Assembly (NCBI GenBank): GCA_004154925.1
Contig: QJNS01000070.1
Coordinates: forward strand, 62,001 to 126,000
Direction: 5' to 3'
DNA: 64,000 bases
Source: Monosporascus cannonballus
Taxonomy: Eukaryota > Ascomycota > Sordariomycetes > Xylariales
Part shown: in pieces, positions 39,601-53,287 of the stretch
Numbering within the stretch: position 1 is the first letter of the stretch
How the letters are laid out: every line of letters starts with the position of its first letter
The notes under the pieces: generated by a model
What the model was told of the DNA's origin: nothing
What the model saw: only the letters and a program-made list of their open reading frames with translations
Database searches by the model: none
Program-made: the position numbers and the translations under genes

Positions 39601-42600
39601 AAAGATTATTATAATAAAAAATAGCCTAAAATTTTAATTAGTATATGCTATAACCCTTTACCCCGCCTAAGCCAGTACGATAATAACATAACCTTATAAG
39701 CCAAAATAATAATACATAGGGTTTAAATTCGTCCGTAATAAATCCCGAAATATATTTTTTTAATCAGTTAAGTACAGGTAATATATTTAAAAGTTTAAGG
39801 TAAATATCCTAAATTTTCGAATATTTAATTTTCTAAAACGAAACGTTTATCCTTATCCGATATTTTTACCGGTTTTTTGCCGATATAAACGTAATTAACC
39901 CATATATTAATGTTATGTATACGGCTAATAATCTTAAAGAAATCTTACGCCGTCGGTTTGTTCGCTTTATATTAAGCGCTATATTTGGCGGATAAGGCCG
40001 TATTTTACAGAAAAAAATAAGTTAATATAATATATAATCTGGTTTTCGGAAAACTTAATATCCTTTTCGTTATTAAAATAAATTTCGGAAAATTCTTAAC
40101 TATTTAAGTTTTTTTTTAAAAATAACCGACTTAATTATTATTTAGGTTGTATTATTAATTAAGCTGGCGGAAAAATAACGAATTTTTATATTAATAATTT
40201 TATATTTTATTTTTATCTTAATATTTGCCGATACGAAAAAAGTTAATTTAAAAATATTCGACCGTATAACTGCCGGACGACATAACCATATTATTTTTAA
40301 TTTTGAGCAAATATCGAACAATTAATTCCAAATTGTTATATTAAATTTTGTTTTCAAACAATAATATGGTTTGGTTATTATCGACGAAATATATTTATTA
40401 TTGGAATAAAAAAACTTCCGGTTTAAATATATTAATATCTGTAATTTGCGTTTTATTTTCCTTACCTATATATATTAATTTACGTATATAGTAATTATTA
40501 ATAATATTATAAAAAAGATTACGAAATATAGCGGTTTTCGTTAAATCGGCGGCTTAATTAAATATGGTTATAAGGCGGAAATCCGGCATTTTAATATTAA
40601 TCGTCCCGAAATCGATATTATTATTTTCCTTATACCTAAAGGTTAACGTTCGAATTAAAAGTATTTAAATTTCCTAATAACTAATATATCCGGATTATTA
40701 AATAATATTTCCTTAATTTAATTTAATAATTTATGTTTTATTATTAAAATTATTATTTATATTAATAATAAGGCGAAAATTATAAATATCCGTAATTATT
40801 TAATTAAAATTATGGTAAACCGAAGGTATTTGTTAAAGGTTATAAAAAAATATTAAGTTTTATAGTTCCGAAATACCTTACGGGAATTAAATTCGTATAT
40901 ATAATAATTTAAAACAATTAAATAATTTTATCCGTATCGTTACATTTATTATCGTTTTTGGATTAAGTATAAATATTCCGAATATTAATCGAATGGTATA
41001 ATAAGATATACCGTAAAGTTTTTCGATTAAGAATATATGGTAACGATTTGGTCGAATAATTTGTAATTATAAGTGATTAAATATAATTAGCTATAAATAA
41101 GCCATATTATTTATACCTTATTAGGCGTTTAATAAGTATAAAACTAAGCCGTTTACTTTAAAAAAGGATAAAATGGCGAAAAAGATTTAGGTCCGGCAAG
41201 TTAAAAACCGTGTTATTTATAAGAATATAAAGGTTGTAATAAAAAGCGATATAACGGATTCGAATAATAAAAAAACGATATATAATTTATTGCGAATAAT
41301 CCCGATTAAGATAAGATAATTATTAAATTTTAATCTTAATTTTTAACCGGTTAAAATATTATTTTTAAATTTTTAAAATGGAATAATTTTAATTTACGAT
41401 ACCGGATAAAAATAAGGCCTTAATAATATGCGTTATTTAACGGCAAATATGTGCGTAAAGCGATTTTGGTATATTTAAAAAAAGATAAAGTTATTATGTT
41501 AAAAAAAACCGTAATAACCTAATTCCGGTTAAATTTTATTATAATATATATACGTTTAATTTCCTTTATATATCCGAACTTTTAAATTCGAAAATATTTA
41601 CGTAAAAATAATTAAAAGCCGGTTCGATAAAGGCGGCTGCTTGGGAAATAATAAAGTTTTGATATAAATAACGGGGCGAACGAATTGTTTTTTGTACGGT
41701 TGTTTCCGTTTGGCGGTAAAAGGCAAAATAGATATTTATTTTTATTAAACTTAAACGGTTCTTATTTAATAAATTTCCGAATAAGTTAAACGAAATTAAA
41801 GGTCTATATTTAATTCAGAATATAATTAAATTAATTAAGGCGGTCCCCGGTTTCGATAAATGGCAATATTAGGATATTTTGAAAAACTGCCTGTTTTTTG
41901 CATTATATGTAATATACGAAAAAGTTATACTTTCGATTTTATAAAAAATATAGGTAATTTTCCGCAAACGGCAAAATTCGCTTAATCGGAAATAACGGCG
42001 TTATATTTTTATGCCGTAAACCGATTTATATAGGTTATAAATTATTATTACGTTATACGTTTAACAGATATCGGAAAGAATTATAAAGCCGTTTTAAATT
42101 ACGCTTTATTTTAATTAAAATATATTGTATATAGTTATTTGATTTAAACTGGTAATTAACGGTTTAATAATAATTCTAATAATTCAAATACCAAATCGGC
42201 ATATAGTTTATATACTTTCGTAATTTGGAATCGTAATTTCGGTTCTGGCAATACCTGTATTTATACGCGTAATTCGCGACGTATTGGGTAATTTTAATTA
42301 AAAGTTTATTTTATTTTTTTATTTGTAATATCGGCGTAAAACTTATCGTTCCTAAATATTTTTAACTTTTTAGCCCCGTTTTCGTTACCGTATTTATATT
42401 CGCATAATTCGTTTACTTTTATATCGTTACCGGAATCGCCGGTATTACCAGAACGTAATAATCTGTAGCCCGACGTTATAAATAATATATCGAAAAAGGA
42501 AATCGAAATAATAATCCTTATTAAAATTGAAAATTGCGCGTTAAGAATAAACGGTACTTATCGGATAATAATATTAATGGCAAATTAAAGGATAATTACG

Positions 42601-45600
42601 ATATTAAGTTAAAAAACAGAAAACAAAATTTTGCCGGTTTTAATTAAGGCCGATAATAAAAAATACGTTTAATTTTGATACGATATCGTAATTATAAAAT
42701 GCGATAATTATACATATTTTTATAATATTAATTAAAATTATTAATATATTATTTATTTATTAAATTCGTTATTTTTATTAATTTTTAATTCGTTAAACTT
42801 TATATAGAATATTAATTTTAATCCGGATTAATTATATGCCGTAATAAATATACAGTAAATTTTTTAATTAAGAAAATTAACGAAATTTTATATTACGCGA
42901 TTTAAATTATAATTTATTACGGTTATTAACAAATTATTTTTTTAACTTATAGCCTTTAATTTATAATACCAAATTAAAAATTTTTAAATTTTATTTTCCG
43001 GTTTTTTTCGAATTTATCGTATTAGTTTTTAAAATATTTTTATTTTTTTTAACTTTTAAGGTATTTTAGCTTAAGTCGAATAAGTAGGGTAAGGGATCGA
43101 TTATACGGATAAATAAATAATATAAATAATTTTTTGTTAATATTAAGACAGTTATTTTTTCGTTATTAATATAATTATTTTAATATTTGCTTTTTTTTAA
43201 ATATTAATTCGAAACGTTTAAAATTTCGAATTTGTAATAAATCCTTATTAATTACGTTTTATAACTTTATTCTTTTATAATTAAAATTAGTATTTATTAG
43301 CGTACGGTCCTAATTAATATTTTTCGAAGCCGTCCATATATTTTATTATTATTTTATTAAAAATTTTAGTAGTTATTTCTTTTTCGAACTGAGATTTTTT
43401 AGTTCTTTTAGTAAAAGTTGACGGCCGGATTTAGCTTTTTTCTCTTTGTCGCGTTTTTCCTTTGTTGGCGTAATTGGGTCCCCGGTTAATTCTAGGGATT
43501 TTTTTATTTTTTCTCCAGCTGGTTTTAGGAATTCCTTTATATTAAAATCTTATATAAGTATAATAATAATCGGATATTCCTGGTAACCGCCGAAGTTCTT
43601 AATATTAATACCGAATATGCTGTGGTATTTAAAAATCTAATTTTTATATAAAGTTATTTGCTCGGTAATTAATTACGTAAAATTGCGGATTTTTTTTTCG
43701 TTTAATATTATAAAAATAACGTCCATATAATATATATTATAGGATGTATTGCGGTTTTGTATTTTTTTAATTGGAACTATAAAATTATTATATTTTTTAT
43801 ATTATTTATATTATGCAAATTATTATAAATTATAAATTTTCGAAAATAATTAACGGCTCGAATTATATGGTTTTTTAAAAAATATATGCCGGTTAAATTT
43901 TTAATATAAAGAACGTTTATTTCGCGGTTTTAAAAATTTATTATTTAATAATCTGTATTATCTGTATCGATAATTTTATTATTATATTTTAGTATAAGAA
44001 AAAAGATAAATAATGTTATTTATTATTTAATAATGTTTTCGAAATATAATGGAAATAAGATTTAAAAGTTATTAAAATATATAAATATATTTTTTATTAA
44101 TTTTTTATAAGTTATATATATATAATCGAAATCCTGGAATATTTATTTAAATATTATTTCGAGATTATCGTAAATAACATATGCGTTAATATATATATAA
44201 CGATAAGTAACTTACATTTTTTGGTATATAGTAATAAAATCCATTTTATAAAGATTTTATGATATTAGAATTTTGTCGAATAATCGTTTAGCTTAAAAAA
44301 GGCTTATTTTATGAGCTGGGACAAGGTTTAAAAAATAATATATATAGTAGAAAATAAGGTACGGAAAATGACGCCGCAATTAATATAATTCGTATTAAAA
44401 ATTAACTTAATGCCGTTATAATCTTTATATATATTTTAATTTTTTATTAAGTTGTTATATATCTTTCAAATATAATTACCGTATTTTATTTTATTAAACG
44501 GCGGTAATACTATTATAATAACTACATAATATTAGGTATATATAAATAAGTAATTATAATTAGGAAATTTAATAATATTATAAGTTTACCGATATAAATT
44601 CGGCTTAATTAAAATTAAAAATATAAATAAAAAATATAAAATATAATAAATAAGATAAAATTCGAATATTAAATAATTACCGAATATATTATTAATATAA
44701 ATAAGAAATATATAAAAATTTATAATATAGAAATAAAATTTACGGAAAATTAATAAATTATAAAAATATTTTAAGGTAATATATATAATTAAAATTAAAA
44801 TATATATGCATTTTAAGATTATATAATTATAAATATGGAAATTATTAGGTTTATATAAGTTATTAAGTATAAATAAAGAAATTAACGTTATTTTTTATTA
44901 TAACGAAATAATAATATATGAGGAAAAAACCTAGTAATTATATGCAAATTATACGAAATTTATATTTTGTTATAAATTTTTTTAATATAATTTAATAAAT
45001 TATTTCGATTAAATATATATTAAATATAATTATTATAATTATTATATATATAATTAATATTATTTATTTAACCGTAAAGTTTTATAATTTTAAATACTTA
45101 TTATATCATAATATATAATATTACGTTATTTACGATATAATAATTATTAATTAGTTTTTTTTACTTAATATCCGAAATTTATATTATAATATATATTTTT
45201 ATATATTTTACGATATTATAAAAGGTAAATAAATTCTTTACGGGTATAATAAAAGCAATTTCCGTTATAGCTTTTAATAATATATCCTAAATAAATTTAA
45301 AAAACCTTATTTACCCGGTTAAAAAAGTGAGATTCGCTAATAATATTCTTAAGGAATAATCTGTTTCCGAAAAATAACCTGCTCTTAAGAAATAACTTTA
45401 AAAACGGGTAATAAGATTTCGGACTAAAAAACAGCCGAAATAAGTATTAAAATAAGAATAATTTGCCCTTAAGGAATAGCTTTAAAAACAAATAATAAGA
45501 TTTTTAACTAAAAAATAACCGGAACCGGTATTAAAATAATTTGCGATAAAGCGAAACTAATAACGTAATCCCGATTAAGGGATTTTCGCATTAACTAAGC

Positions 45601-46800
45601 AATATTTAATTATCTTAAAATATAAAATATTCCTTACGGAAAATACATATTATACGTAACCGATTTTGAATATTAGGTATATATTATAAGGTTATATTAA
45701 TATGGCGAAAAATTAAAAAAAAAGTATTTTATATTTTAATATTAATATGAATATAAATTGATTAAGAAAACTTTGCAATTATTAAAAATTTATAAATTCG
45801 GTAATATTATAAAAAACTTATATTACGAATAAGATTTTTTATTATAAGAAGATTCGATATTTATATAAGTATTAAATATTAATAATATAATTCGGAATAT
45901 TTTCTGTAATAATAATCGGCAGAATAAAATTTATGTTATAACGAATTATGCCGGCCATATAAATTATTAAATTATTAAATTAATTACAAACCTTTAATTA
46001 ATTATAGTTTTCGTAATTTAATAAAAAGGTTACATAAACCAGGTACCGTATAAACGATATAAAAAAAGGTTTATAATTTTATAAACCGGGCCGCCTAATT
46101 AAGAAATATATATTATGTAATTATTTTATAGATATTATAATTTATGGAATTATATAAGTAATAAATATGTAAATTACATACAAAAACGTGACGAAAAATA
46201 TTTATATATAATCCTTAAATATTTGGCATTATTATATAATCCGAATAAAAATTTCTAAAAAGATTTAAACGTAAATATTACATTTAGGACAAATAAAGTT
46301 TTAAGACCCGAAAACGTAAAAGGAGTTATTAATATATAAGTTATAATAATATACGAAAAAAGGCAAAACGGGAGGAAGAAATCTTAAAAAGTATTTAAAA
46401 ATATTAGTTAATAAATTAATTACAAATAGGATATACGGGCTAACCCGAAATTATGCGTTATATTTAGCTATAGATAATACGATATTTTTATACGACTTTA
46501 CGAAAAATAAAATATTTAAACAGAATATAATTAATTAAGATTACGTAAATTATAAATTTAATTATTTATATTAATTTCGTTAATAATTATATTATATACT
46601 GTATTATAAAATATTATTTTTTTATTTGCGATTTTATTACCAAAAGCAAATAAGTTATATTAATATAACGATTAAGTAATTATAATAATATATAAAACGA
46701 TCTCGAAATTAACTAATTAAAATTACGTAAGTATTAAAGTTATGTTAATATTAAAATTATAGTATAAATATTATATTACTTATATGAAAATATATTATAT
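36640..46800. repeat. RIP-like AT-rich repeat block (first part)
   Basis: From about 36640 the sequence changes over about 100-200 bp to very AT-rich DNA crowded with TpA and stop codons in all frames. This is the pattern produced in Pezizomycotina by C-to-T mutation of duplicated DNA. Some stretches (plus strand about 41180-42250; minus strand about 43550-43380, which includes KPAGEKIKKSLELTGDPITP) still read like protein if stop codons are treated as mutated Gln or Trp codons, but I could not assign them to a family. Confidence 0.7.
39255..39418 (+). repeat. MITE-like repeat, copy 2, with inverted ends
   Basis: Starts TCAGGACCCTATTTTGGAGG and ends AACCTCCAAAATAAGG then CCTAA, so the ends form an inverted repeat of about 20 bp. 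It is less AT-rich than the block it lies in. Copy 1 is at 1026-1176. Confidence 0.6.
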
Positions 46801-46849
46801 AGTAATAAAAAAGTAAATAATTATATTAGCGGTTTGTTTTTATCCGATA

Positions 46850-49800
46850 AATCCTTATTTTGCTTATCCGATAATAACGATAATAATAACGGACCGCCTT
46901 AATCAGAATTATTAATTAAGTTATCGACAATTTGCATTATGGGATCATAATTTTCTTTGCATACGGGATATTACGGTTATCCTAAACCAAATTATCCCTA
47001 GCGAATTCGGTATTAAGAATTTTTCGAGCAGTTGCGTTAAAATTATTTACAAATTAATTTTTATTTTTTGCCGTATCCAGCTAATTAAGCTTACCTACGT
47101 TATTAGCAATAAGTACGGTATTATTAAAATCGATAAACTTAGTTTTTATGGTTTTACGGCCCGTAACCAAAATATTTTCGAATTTTTAGTTATTCCCTTT
47201 AATCCGAAATGGATATTTTTTAATAAATTAAAAATTCCGAAGCAGAAAATAGGTACGTTCGAAAATTTCGTTACGAAAGTCCCGAATAACGTAACGTTTA
47301 TTTCGCGAAAAAATATAACGGGTATGGAATTTGCGTTATAAGGATATACGATATCTAATTAGAAACGAATTTCGGAAAAAAATAATATTAACGTTATATA
47401 TATTATTTTTCGACCGGCGGAATTCGTTAACAAATTACAGATTATAATATTTGCCCTTTCGATTAAGTACTTTCCATATTTTCTTTTTAGATTTTATCGG
47501 AACCAGATTTAATATTAAGATCGAATTAATAAAGATTTAATTTGATATTACAGGACGTAATATCTAATTAAAATAAAACATTTTTTTGCCGTAATTAAAT
47601 TAACCGGCCTTATAAAAAAAGAATAATAATATTGGTATTAGCCGTTTAATATAACTAACGTTGCCATATCGTATAACATATAAAAAAATATAGATAAACC
47701 TGAGCTTTTTAAAAAAAACTAATAATAATTTTGTAATTTTTTATCGATAGGAACGGTATTTATCGATAATTGGTTATTATTTTCAATAAGGTTAAAAAAT
47801 TATCGCTCTATAAAATATCGGCCGTATTAAAGATATTTTCGGCCTTATAGCTATTTGATAAGAAAACTTTATTCGGTACGTTTTGATCAAAATTGCGCCG
47901 CTTAATAAGTAATATAAATAAGCTATATTTCCGAATTAAAAAATGAAATATTTACGAATTATCCGTTAAATTATTTATGTTACCAAGTAACGTATTATTA
48001 ACAAATAATAACAAAAAATTTTCGTTAAAATTTTTTTATTTATTAATACGTCTTAATTAGGATCCCGTAATATCTTCTTTATTTATCCGGCGCGATTAAG
48101 ATATTTAGAAATCATATTATACGTAATAAATTTAAATTCGGCGACGGTTAACCGGAAATATATATATTTTATGAATTCGGTAAGCTCTGTTTTCGAAAAA
48201 AAGTTTTCGATTAAGGTATTCCGGAAAGTTCCATATATATTAAACGTTTTTATTATAAGTAATTCGTATCGGATACGTAATTCCTGCAGAAATAACGTAA
48301 ATATGCGAGCATTATGCATATAAAAGATAAAAGGTTCGAAAAGGTAAAACTTTGGCGATTTTTGATATAATTACGTTATCCTATTTAAAAACTAACGATC
48401 CGTTTTTAAAGTTATTTATGTTTTATGCGTCTTAGTTATATTATCGGGCTAATAAGTACGTATAATTATATGTAGGAAATTTATTTATATATAAAATAAA
48501 GTAAAAATAAGAAAAAGCTACCGTTTTTTATCGTATAGATTGGCTATTTCGGCTTAATTAGCCTGTAGTTTCCGCATATAACTAATTATTTTCTGATCTT
48601 TATAAATAAAATAAAAACGTTCCGAAAACCGATAGGATTTTTTTTAAATCTATATATTCCTTAAAAAAGTTTTCGATAAACGTTATAAGTACCGTCGATA
48701 ATACCTTCATTTTCGTTAATTGTATTTAACGAAATCGAACGGTATTTATTATACGGTATACGTTTTAATTTGAGAAAACCGGGAAACTTTTACTTATTAC
48801 GTTTATAAAACGTATTAATAAAAGCCGGAAATAAAATCCGAATAATATTAATTACGAATTAATAAAACGTATTAAGCGATACCAGATATTATTATAACGT
48901 TTTATAAAACTATTTTATTTTATAATATTAATTAGGGTGAAATATAAATTATTTTAACTTTTTTTAAGGGATACAGCTGTAATAATAAATAAAGGCGGTA
49001 ATAATATTCCGTATAACAGTACCGTATCGAAACGTTATATTACGAATATAATTTTAAATATTAAAATTATCGTACCAAAATACGATATTATTTTATCGTA
49101 CTTAATTATAAAACGTACTTTATCTTAAATAAAACTATATTATTATAAAAGAATTAATATAGTTATTTTAATTTTTTATTAACCGAATTACATCTTTATT
49201 TAACGTAAAATAATTTTCGCAAATATTTAGTTTTCTTAATATATCGATACCATTTCGTAATAAATCCGAAAATAATAAAAACCTGCCTAGTAAATAGGAT
49301 AAATAATTGCCGTTAATTGTGGAAATTATTTTAACTATAATAATTAAGATTATGAAAAAAAGATATATAAAAATGTCCGAATCGTTATTATTACGAAACC
49401 GTTTCGTTTTCCGCTTCGTATTATATAATTACCACTTTTTTCTTAAATATATAATTACCTAATTTAAAAGTTTAAACCAATTAGGGATAAGCGTTTTTAC
49501 AAAACGTTAACCTTTGTCTAAAATGGTATAAATTACGTTAATTTCGAATAATAACTTTTTCGGCGGGCGGCGGAATTTAGGCCCTTTTGCAAAAGCTATA
49601 AGTTCCCCGTATAATATATTATGGTATTTATATATAACGGGGTTTTAATTAGTAAAAATTAGAAATTCTTATTAATTTTTGTATATTAACAGCTGTTCGC
49701 GTATTTGTTTTTCTTTTAATACGTTAATTAATCGGTTAATCCGAACGGTCGAACTGGTAATTCGGCTTAAATCGTCGTACAGAACCCAATTACGAATAAA

Positions 49801-49980
49801 ATTTTTAAACGTTATATTAGTTTTTTTATGTTAATACCAGAAATTTAAGGTACGCGTACGTATGTTTTGTTCTAAGGGCGTGGCCCGGTAAAACTGGCAG
49901 AATTCGGATTTATCGTATTTTGAAAGGGGAGATAATAACGCGATAAGCTCGAGCTCTAGCTGTTATACGTATTGGGGTCT
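46850..49980 (-). pseudogene. RIP-degraded DUF6589-like protein gene
   Basis: Reading the minus strand through stop codons gives a long protein-like series. Two segments match features I know from fungal DUF6589 proteins, a family of unknown function common in repeat-rich fungal DNA. One is YDNFN followed by YIRNITF (about 49090-49020), corresponding to the family's YDNFNF...VRD region. The other is NENEGIIDGTYNVYR (about 48720-48675), corresponding to its ENEGTIxGTY motif. The only long open piece is 48083-48319. Start and end cannot be fixed. Mutations are of RIP type, so it cannot encode a product. Confidence 0.5.
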
Positions 49981-50162
49981 AGGAATGGCAAATAGGTCCT
50001 GATCAGAACCAAAATAGTATTAATGATAAGCCATGGCAGAAATAACGGTATATATATATATATATTTATAGAAAAACGTTTTATTATTAAGTTATTACGG
50101 ATTTTCGTTTTTTTTTTAAAAAAACAAATGCACTAAACGAAGCCGTTTTTACGCAACTATAA

Positions 50163-50280
50163 CTCAGGCCTCGCTGGCTCATTACAGGGATTTGGGATTT
50201 GATTGGTTAATATTTAGCGTTATAGAGCGGTACTTAAGTAACTTTGAAGAAATTGAGAAAACGAGCCAGAGAGGCCTGAG
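50163..50280. mobile_element. 118-bp foldback MITE-like element
   Basis: CTCAGGCCTCGCTGGCTC at the left end and GAGCCAGAGAGGCCTGAG at the right are inverted repeats with one mismatch in 18. The interior is short and non-coding. The ends resemble hAT-type CAGGC termini, but I do not see a convincing 8-bp target duplication (flanks TATAACT and CTAGCTA). It is GC-richer than the surrounding RIP-like DNA. Confidence 0.55.
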
Positions 50281-51060
50281 CTAGCTAAGGTAACGGATTA
50301 GTCGGCCTGGTGGCGATATATCTTTCGTTATATTTCGAATTATATTGCGAATATTAAGCTAGGAACTTTAATTTTATATTTTTTGTTATATTGTAAATTA
50401 TTTTATTCGGAAGCTGATTTTTAATATTATTTTAGAGATATATATAGCGTTTATTTGCTAAAAACCCTTAAAAAACGCAAATCGTATATTGACAGAAATA
50501 ACGAGAAAAATTTTCGCTTTTCGAGTTCGGCCAAAAAATTTTTTTTTTGTAATACCGGCCAATTGGCAGAGGAGGCTATATTTGCCGAAAAATCTCGTAA
50601 GTATGAACTTTATAAATATCTTAGCCGAAGATACTGGCGTTAGAAATTTTATCCGGGGCGGGTCAGAATTAAGTAATTTTTCGTTTTTGATCGCCGGCGA
50701 GAATTACAACGTTAAAAACGGTAATGTTATATTAATATTTACCTTTAGTATTATCGAATAATAAGAAAATGCCAACTTCTTCGATACTAATACGTTTTTA
50801 TTTTTGTTATTTAACTTTAATACAGAAATTCGAGACGAATTGTTATCGGAATTTTCCATTTATATTTTATTTACTAGCTTTTAAGTTTTTTGCAAAAGCG
50901 ATTTTTGCTTTAAAATCTCAGATTTTGCTATATTAATAAATATTTTTACGGTTTTTAACAATACCGGATTATTTCAGAAGTAATGCATAAGTAAAACGCT
51001 GTCAAAAGCCCGAACGTAACTTATTATGCCGATGAAGTTAATTTATCCATAATTGCAAAA
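50281..51060 (+). other. Degraded coding-like sequence upstream of chromodomain relic
   Basis: AT-rich but with two overlapping open frames on the plus strand (about 50455-50643 and 50489-50761, neither reliably started). The second includes DTGVRNFIRGGSELSNFSFLIAGENYN in part. No family recognised. It may be the 5' part of the chromodomain gene or of the element that carried it. Confidence 0.3.
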
Positions 51061-51453
51061 CGATATTTTATTATCGGGATCCGTGGAAGGTACTGTTACC
51101 GAGTTAGTCGGCAGCAACAGAGAAGCCTATAAGACAGCCTTAATCGATAGCGAGGAAAATATATGGGAGGTTAAGGAGCTGCTTGTTAGGTGGAAATAAA
51201 GGAGAAGCGCCTTTTACCTTATAAAGTGGAAAGGCTTCCCGGACGTGGAAAATACGTGAGAAAAACAAAAGGACGTAAGCGGCGAATTGGTCGATACGTT
51301 CGATACGACCTACCTGCAATACGGAGGAAATTATCTTGGCGTGGAGCTGCTCGATAAGCGAACGCGTCGGGGAAGGGCTGAATACCTTGTAAAATGGAGA
51401 GGCCGTCCCAACAACGAGAATTCATGGGAAAAGGAATCGACAATAAGTCGCTA

Positions 51454-53287
51454 ACGTCGGACACCATCTAATGCATAGCCCTAGCAATGCATAGCCAAAA
51501 TACATACAAATTGATAGTTACCTACATATTTCAAAGCCTTTTAATAACGCAATAACGTATTTCTTGATAAAATGAAGCTATTTAGGCTATTTAGATTTGC
51601 GCTGCCTTTTTTTAGCAGGTTGCTTTTCAGTATAACTGTTAATTATGACCTGATCACCAGCCTTTATAGGCTTTAAACGCTTAGTAACTTTGTCCTCAGC
51701 CGACCTGATATCTGATAAATTCGCAAAAATCTTATTCGGTTGCTTAATAACAATTTGGCGTTTGCAACCTTCGTATTTCTCGAGTTTCGTTCGTAGGAAC
51801 TAATTATCATGGCGAAAAATGGCGTTTTCGGTATTAAGATTATTAAGCCCCTTAGCAGCTTTAATTATTATTTTCCGTATATTGCGAAATACCTCCGCCT
51901 AATTGCGTAAGGCCGTTTACATGTTTTTTTGTAACTTTAAGGCCTTATAAAAATATATATGATTTCGTTCTAGCTGTTAATTATTTATTCCGGGGGTGTT
52001 TTCGGTTTAGGGGCCGACTGGGATATTATTTCGGGATCCTTTAATATTATTTCGGGTTTAAAAAAAAACAAACCGGTATAACGTTATCCAGATTTAATAT
52101 TTTTATCGATAAAGGCGATTTCGGCAGTTTCGTAATATGCTTTTAACATATGGCGTTTATATTCAAAAATTATTACGAATAATTTGCTGGCCTTCTGCAA
52201 AACGATACGATATTTCTTTTTAAGTACGGAAAATACGGTAACGTCGAATAGCTAAAAGTTATTATTCGAATAAGGTAAAAAATATATAAGAGCGACCTTA
52301 TTTTTAAAGTATTTCCATATAAAAACAAAAAATACGTATGTAATATGGCTATTTAGAATAAATAACCGTTATTTATTATAAAAACGGGGCTTAATTTCCG
52401 GAAGGAAAATAAATTTTAACCATTTTAACGCGATAACGTTATTAGTCCATTTTTTCGGAATTAACGTATATTCGATTTTTTCGATATTTTCGGGTAATTA
52501 CTATTTTTGAACGGTAAAATTATTAAAGATATATGCGGCCGTACCTTTTCCGTATATAAAGCCGATATATTCAAAAATAAATGCTTATAACGTTATTCCC
52601 GATTTCTCAAACCTTGCGTAAACCGTTTTCGAAAATCTTACGACCGTTTTATCAGCTTATTCCCCTTTTTTAACGCCCGTTTTATCTATATTATATTCGT
52701 TCGCAGGCTTAATTTTATATTTGGCTCGGACGGCGGCAAGGAAGGGGAAGAATTTGCGGATATCGTCGCGATCGCGTACCTTTAGGCGGTCCCGGGGCAT
52801 AATTCGTCCTTTTTTCGTATGTATCTTGTCGTGGTGTACGATAAAACGATTAACCCAATTTTTCCCGACGGTCCCTTTAGGGCCTAATAGGGCTTCTGCC
52901 ATTTGACGGACCTGGATCTTTATGGGGGCGCGGCCGTATGCTTCTTTATGCAATATCCAGTCAATAAGTTTATCCTTTTTTTGATTCGACAATTTACGCG
53001 CGTTATTTTGGGTTTCGGAACGCGGTTTAGTGCCATGGACGCGGCGTGACAGGGTCGATTAGGGTATGCCGAATCGCGCGTTCGCAAGGGTTTCGGAACC
53101 ACCTTCCGCAATAAATTCCTTGGCATCCCGAATTCTGCGTTTACGGTCGATATTAACCATCTTAACCCGAAATCAATTGACTAAAGGGTTGTGGAGTTAT
53201 CGCGAAGTGTTGTTATAAGGGGTGGTTGTTGTTATGGAGAAAAGTCTTATGCATTGCTAGGGCTATGCATTAGGTGGTGTCCGAGGT
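51454..53287 (-). mobile_element. Fot1/pogo-like DNA transposon (1.83 kb)
   Basis: Both ends carry the same inverted repeat: ACGTCGGACACCATC at the left and the complement of ACCTCGGACACCACC at the right, continuing through CTAATGCATAGCCCTAGC and AATGCATA. About 40 bp match with two mismatches. TA dinucleotides at 51452-51453 and 53288-53289 are the target duplication typical of Tc1/mariner-pogo elements. A degraded transposase gene fills the minus strand inside. The insertion interrupts a chromodomain reading frame. Confidence 0.88.
51589..53160 (-). pseudogene. Fot1/pogo-type transposase, RIP-inactivated
   Basis: ATG at 53158-53160, TAG at 51589-51591; 1572 bp equals 523 codons, the usual length. 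N-terminus MVNIDRKRRIRDAKEF leads into helix-turn-helix DNA-binding segments, then a CENP-B-like region (KLIDWILHKEAYGRAP..., WVNRFIVHHD). The DDE region begins with YNIDKTGV and continues through KPRFYNKRLFILNSH and LFDVTVFSVLKKKYR. The second catalytic acid expected in LILDxH is Asn here (GAC to AAC). There is an early TAA after RFGIP, and further stops follow. The C-terminus TEKQPAKKRQRKSK is intact. The frame is otherwise continuous, so damage is by point mutation rather than indels. No active enzyme is possible. Confidence 0.85.

Noticed and set aside
36640..53000. Mitochondrial insertion as the cause of the AT-rich block
   Set aside because: No mitochondrial genes are readable; transposon-type proteins with transition-type stops fit RIP better.
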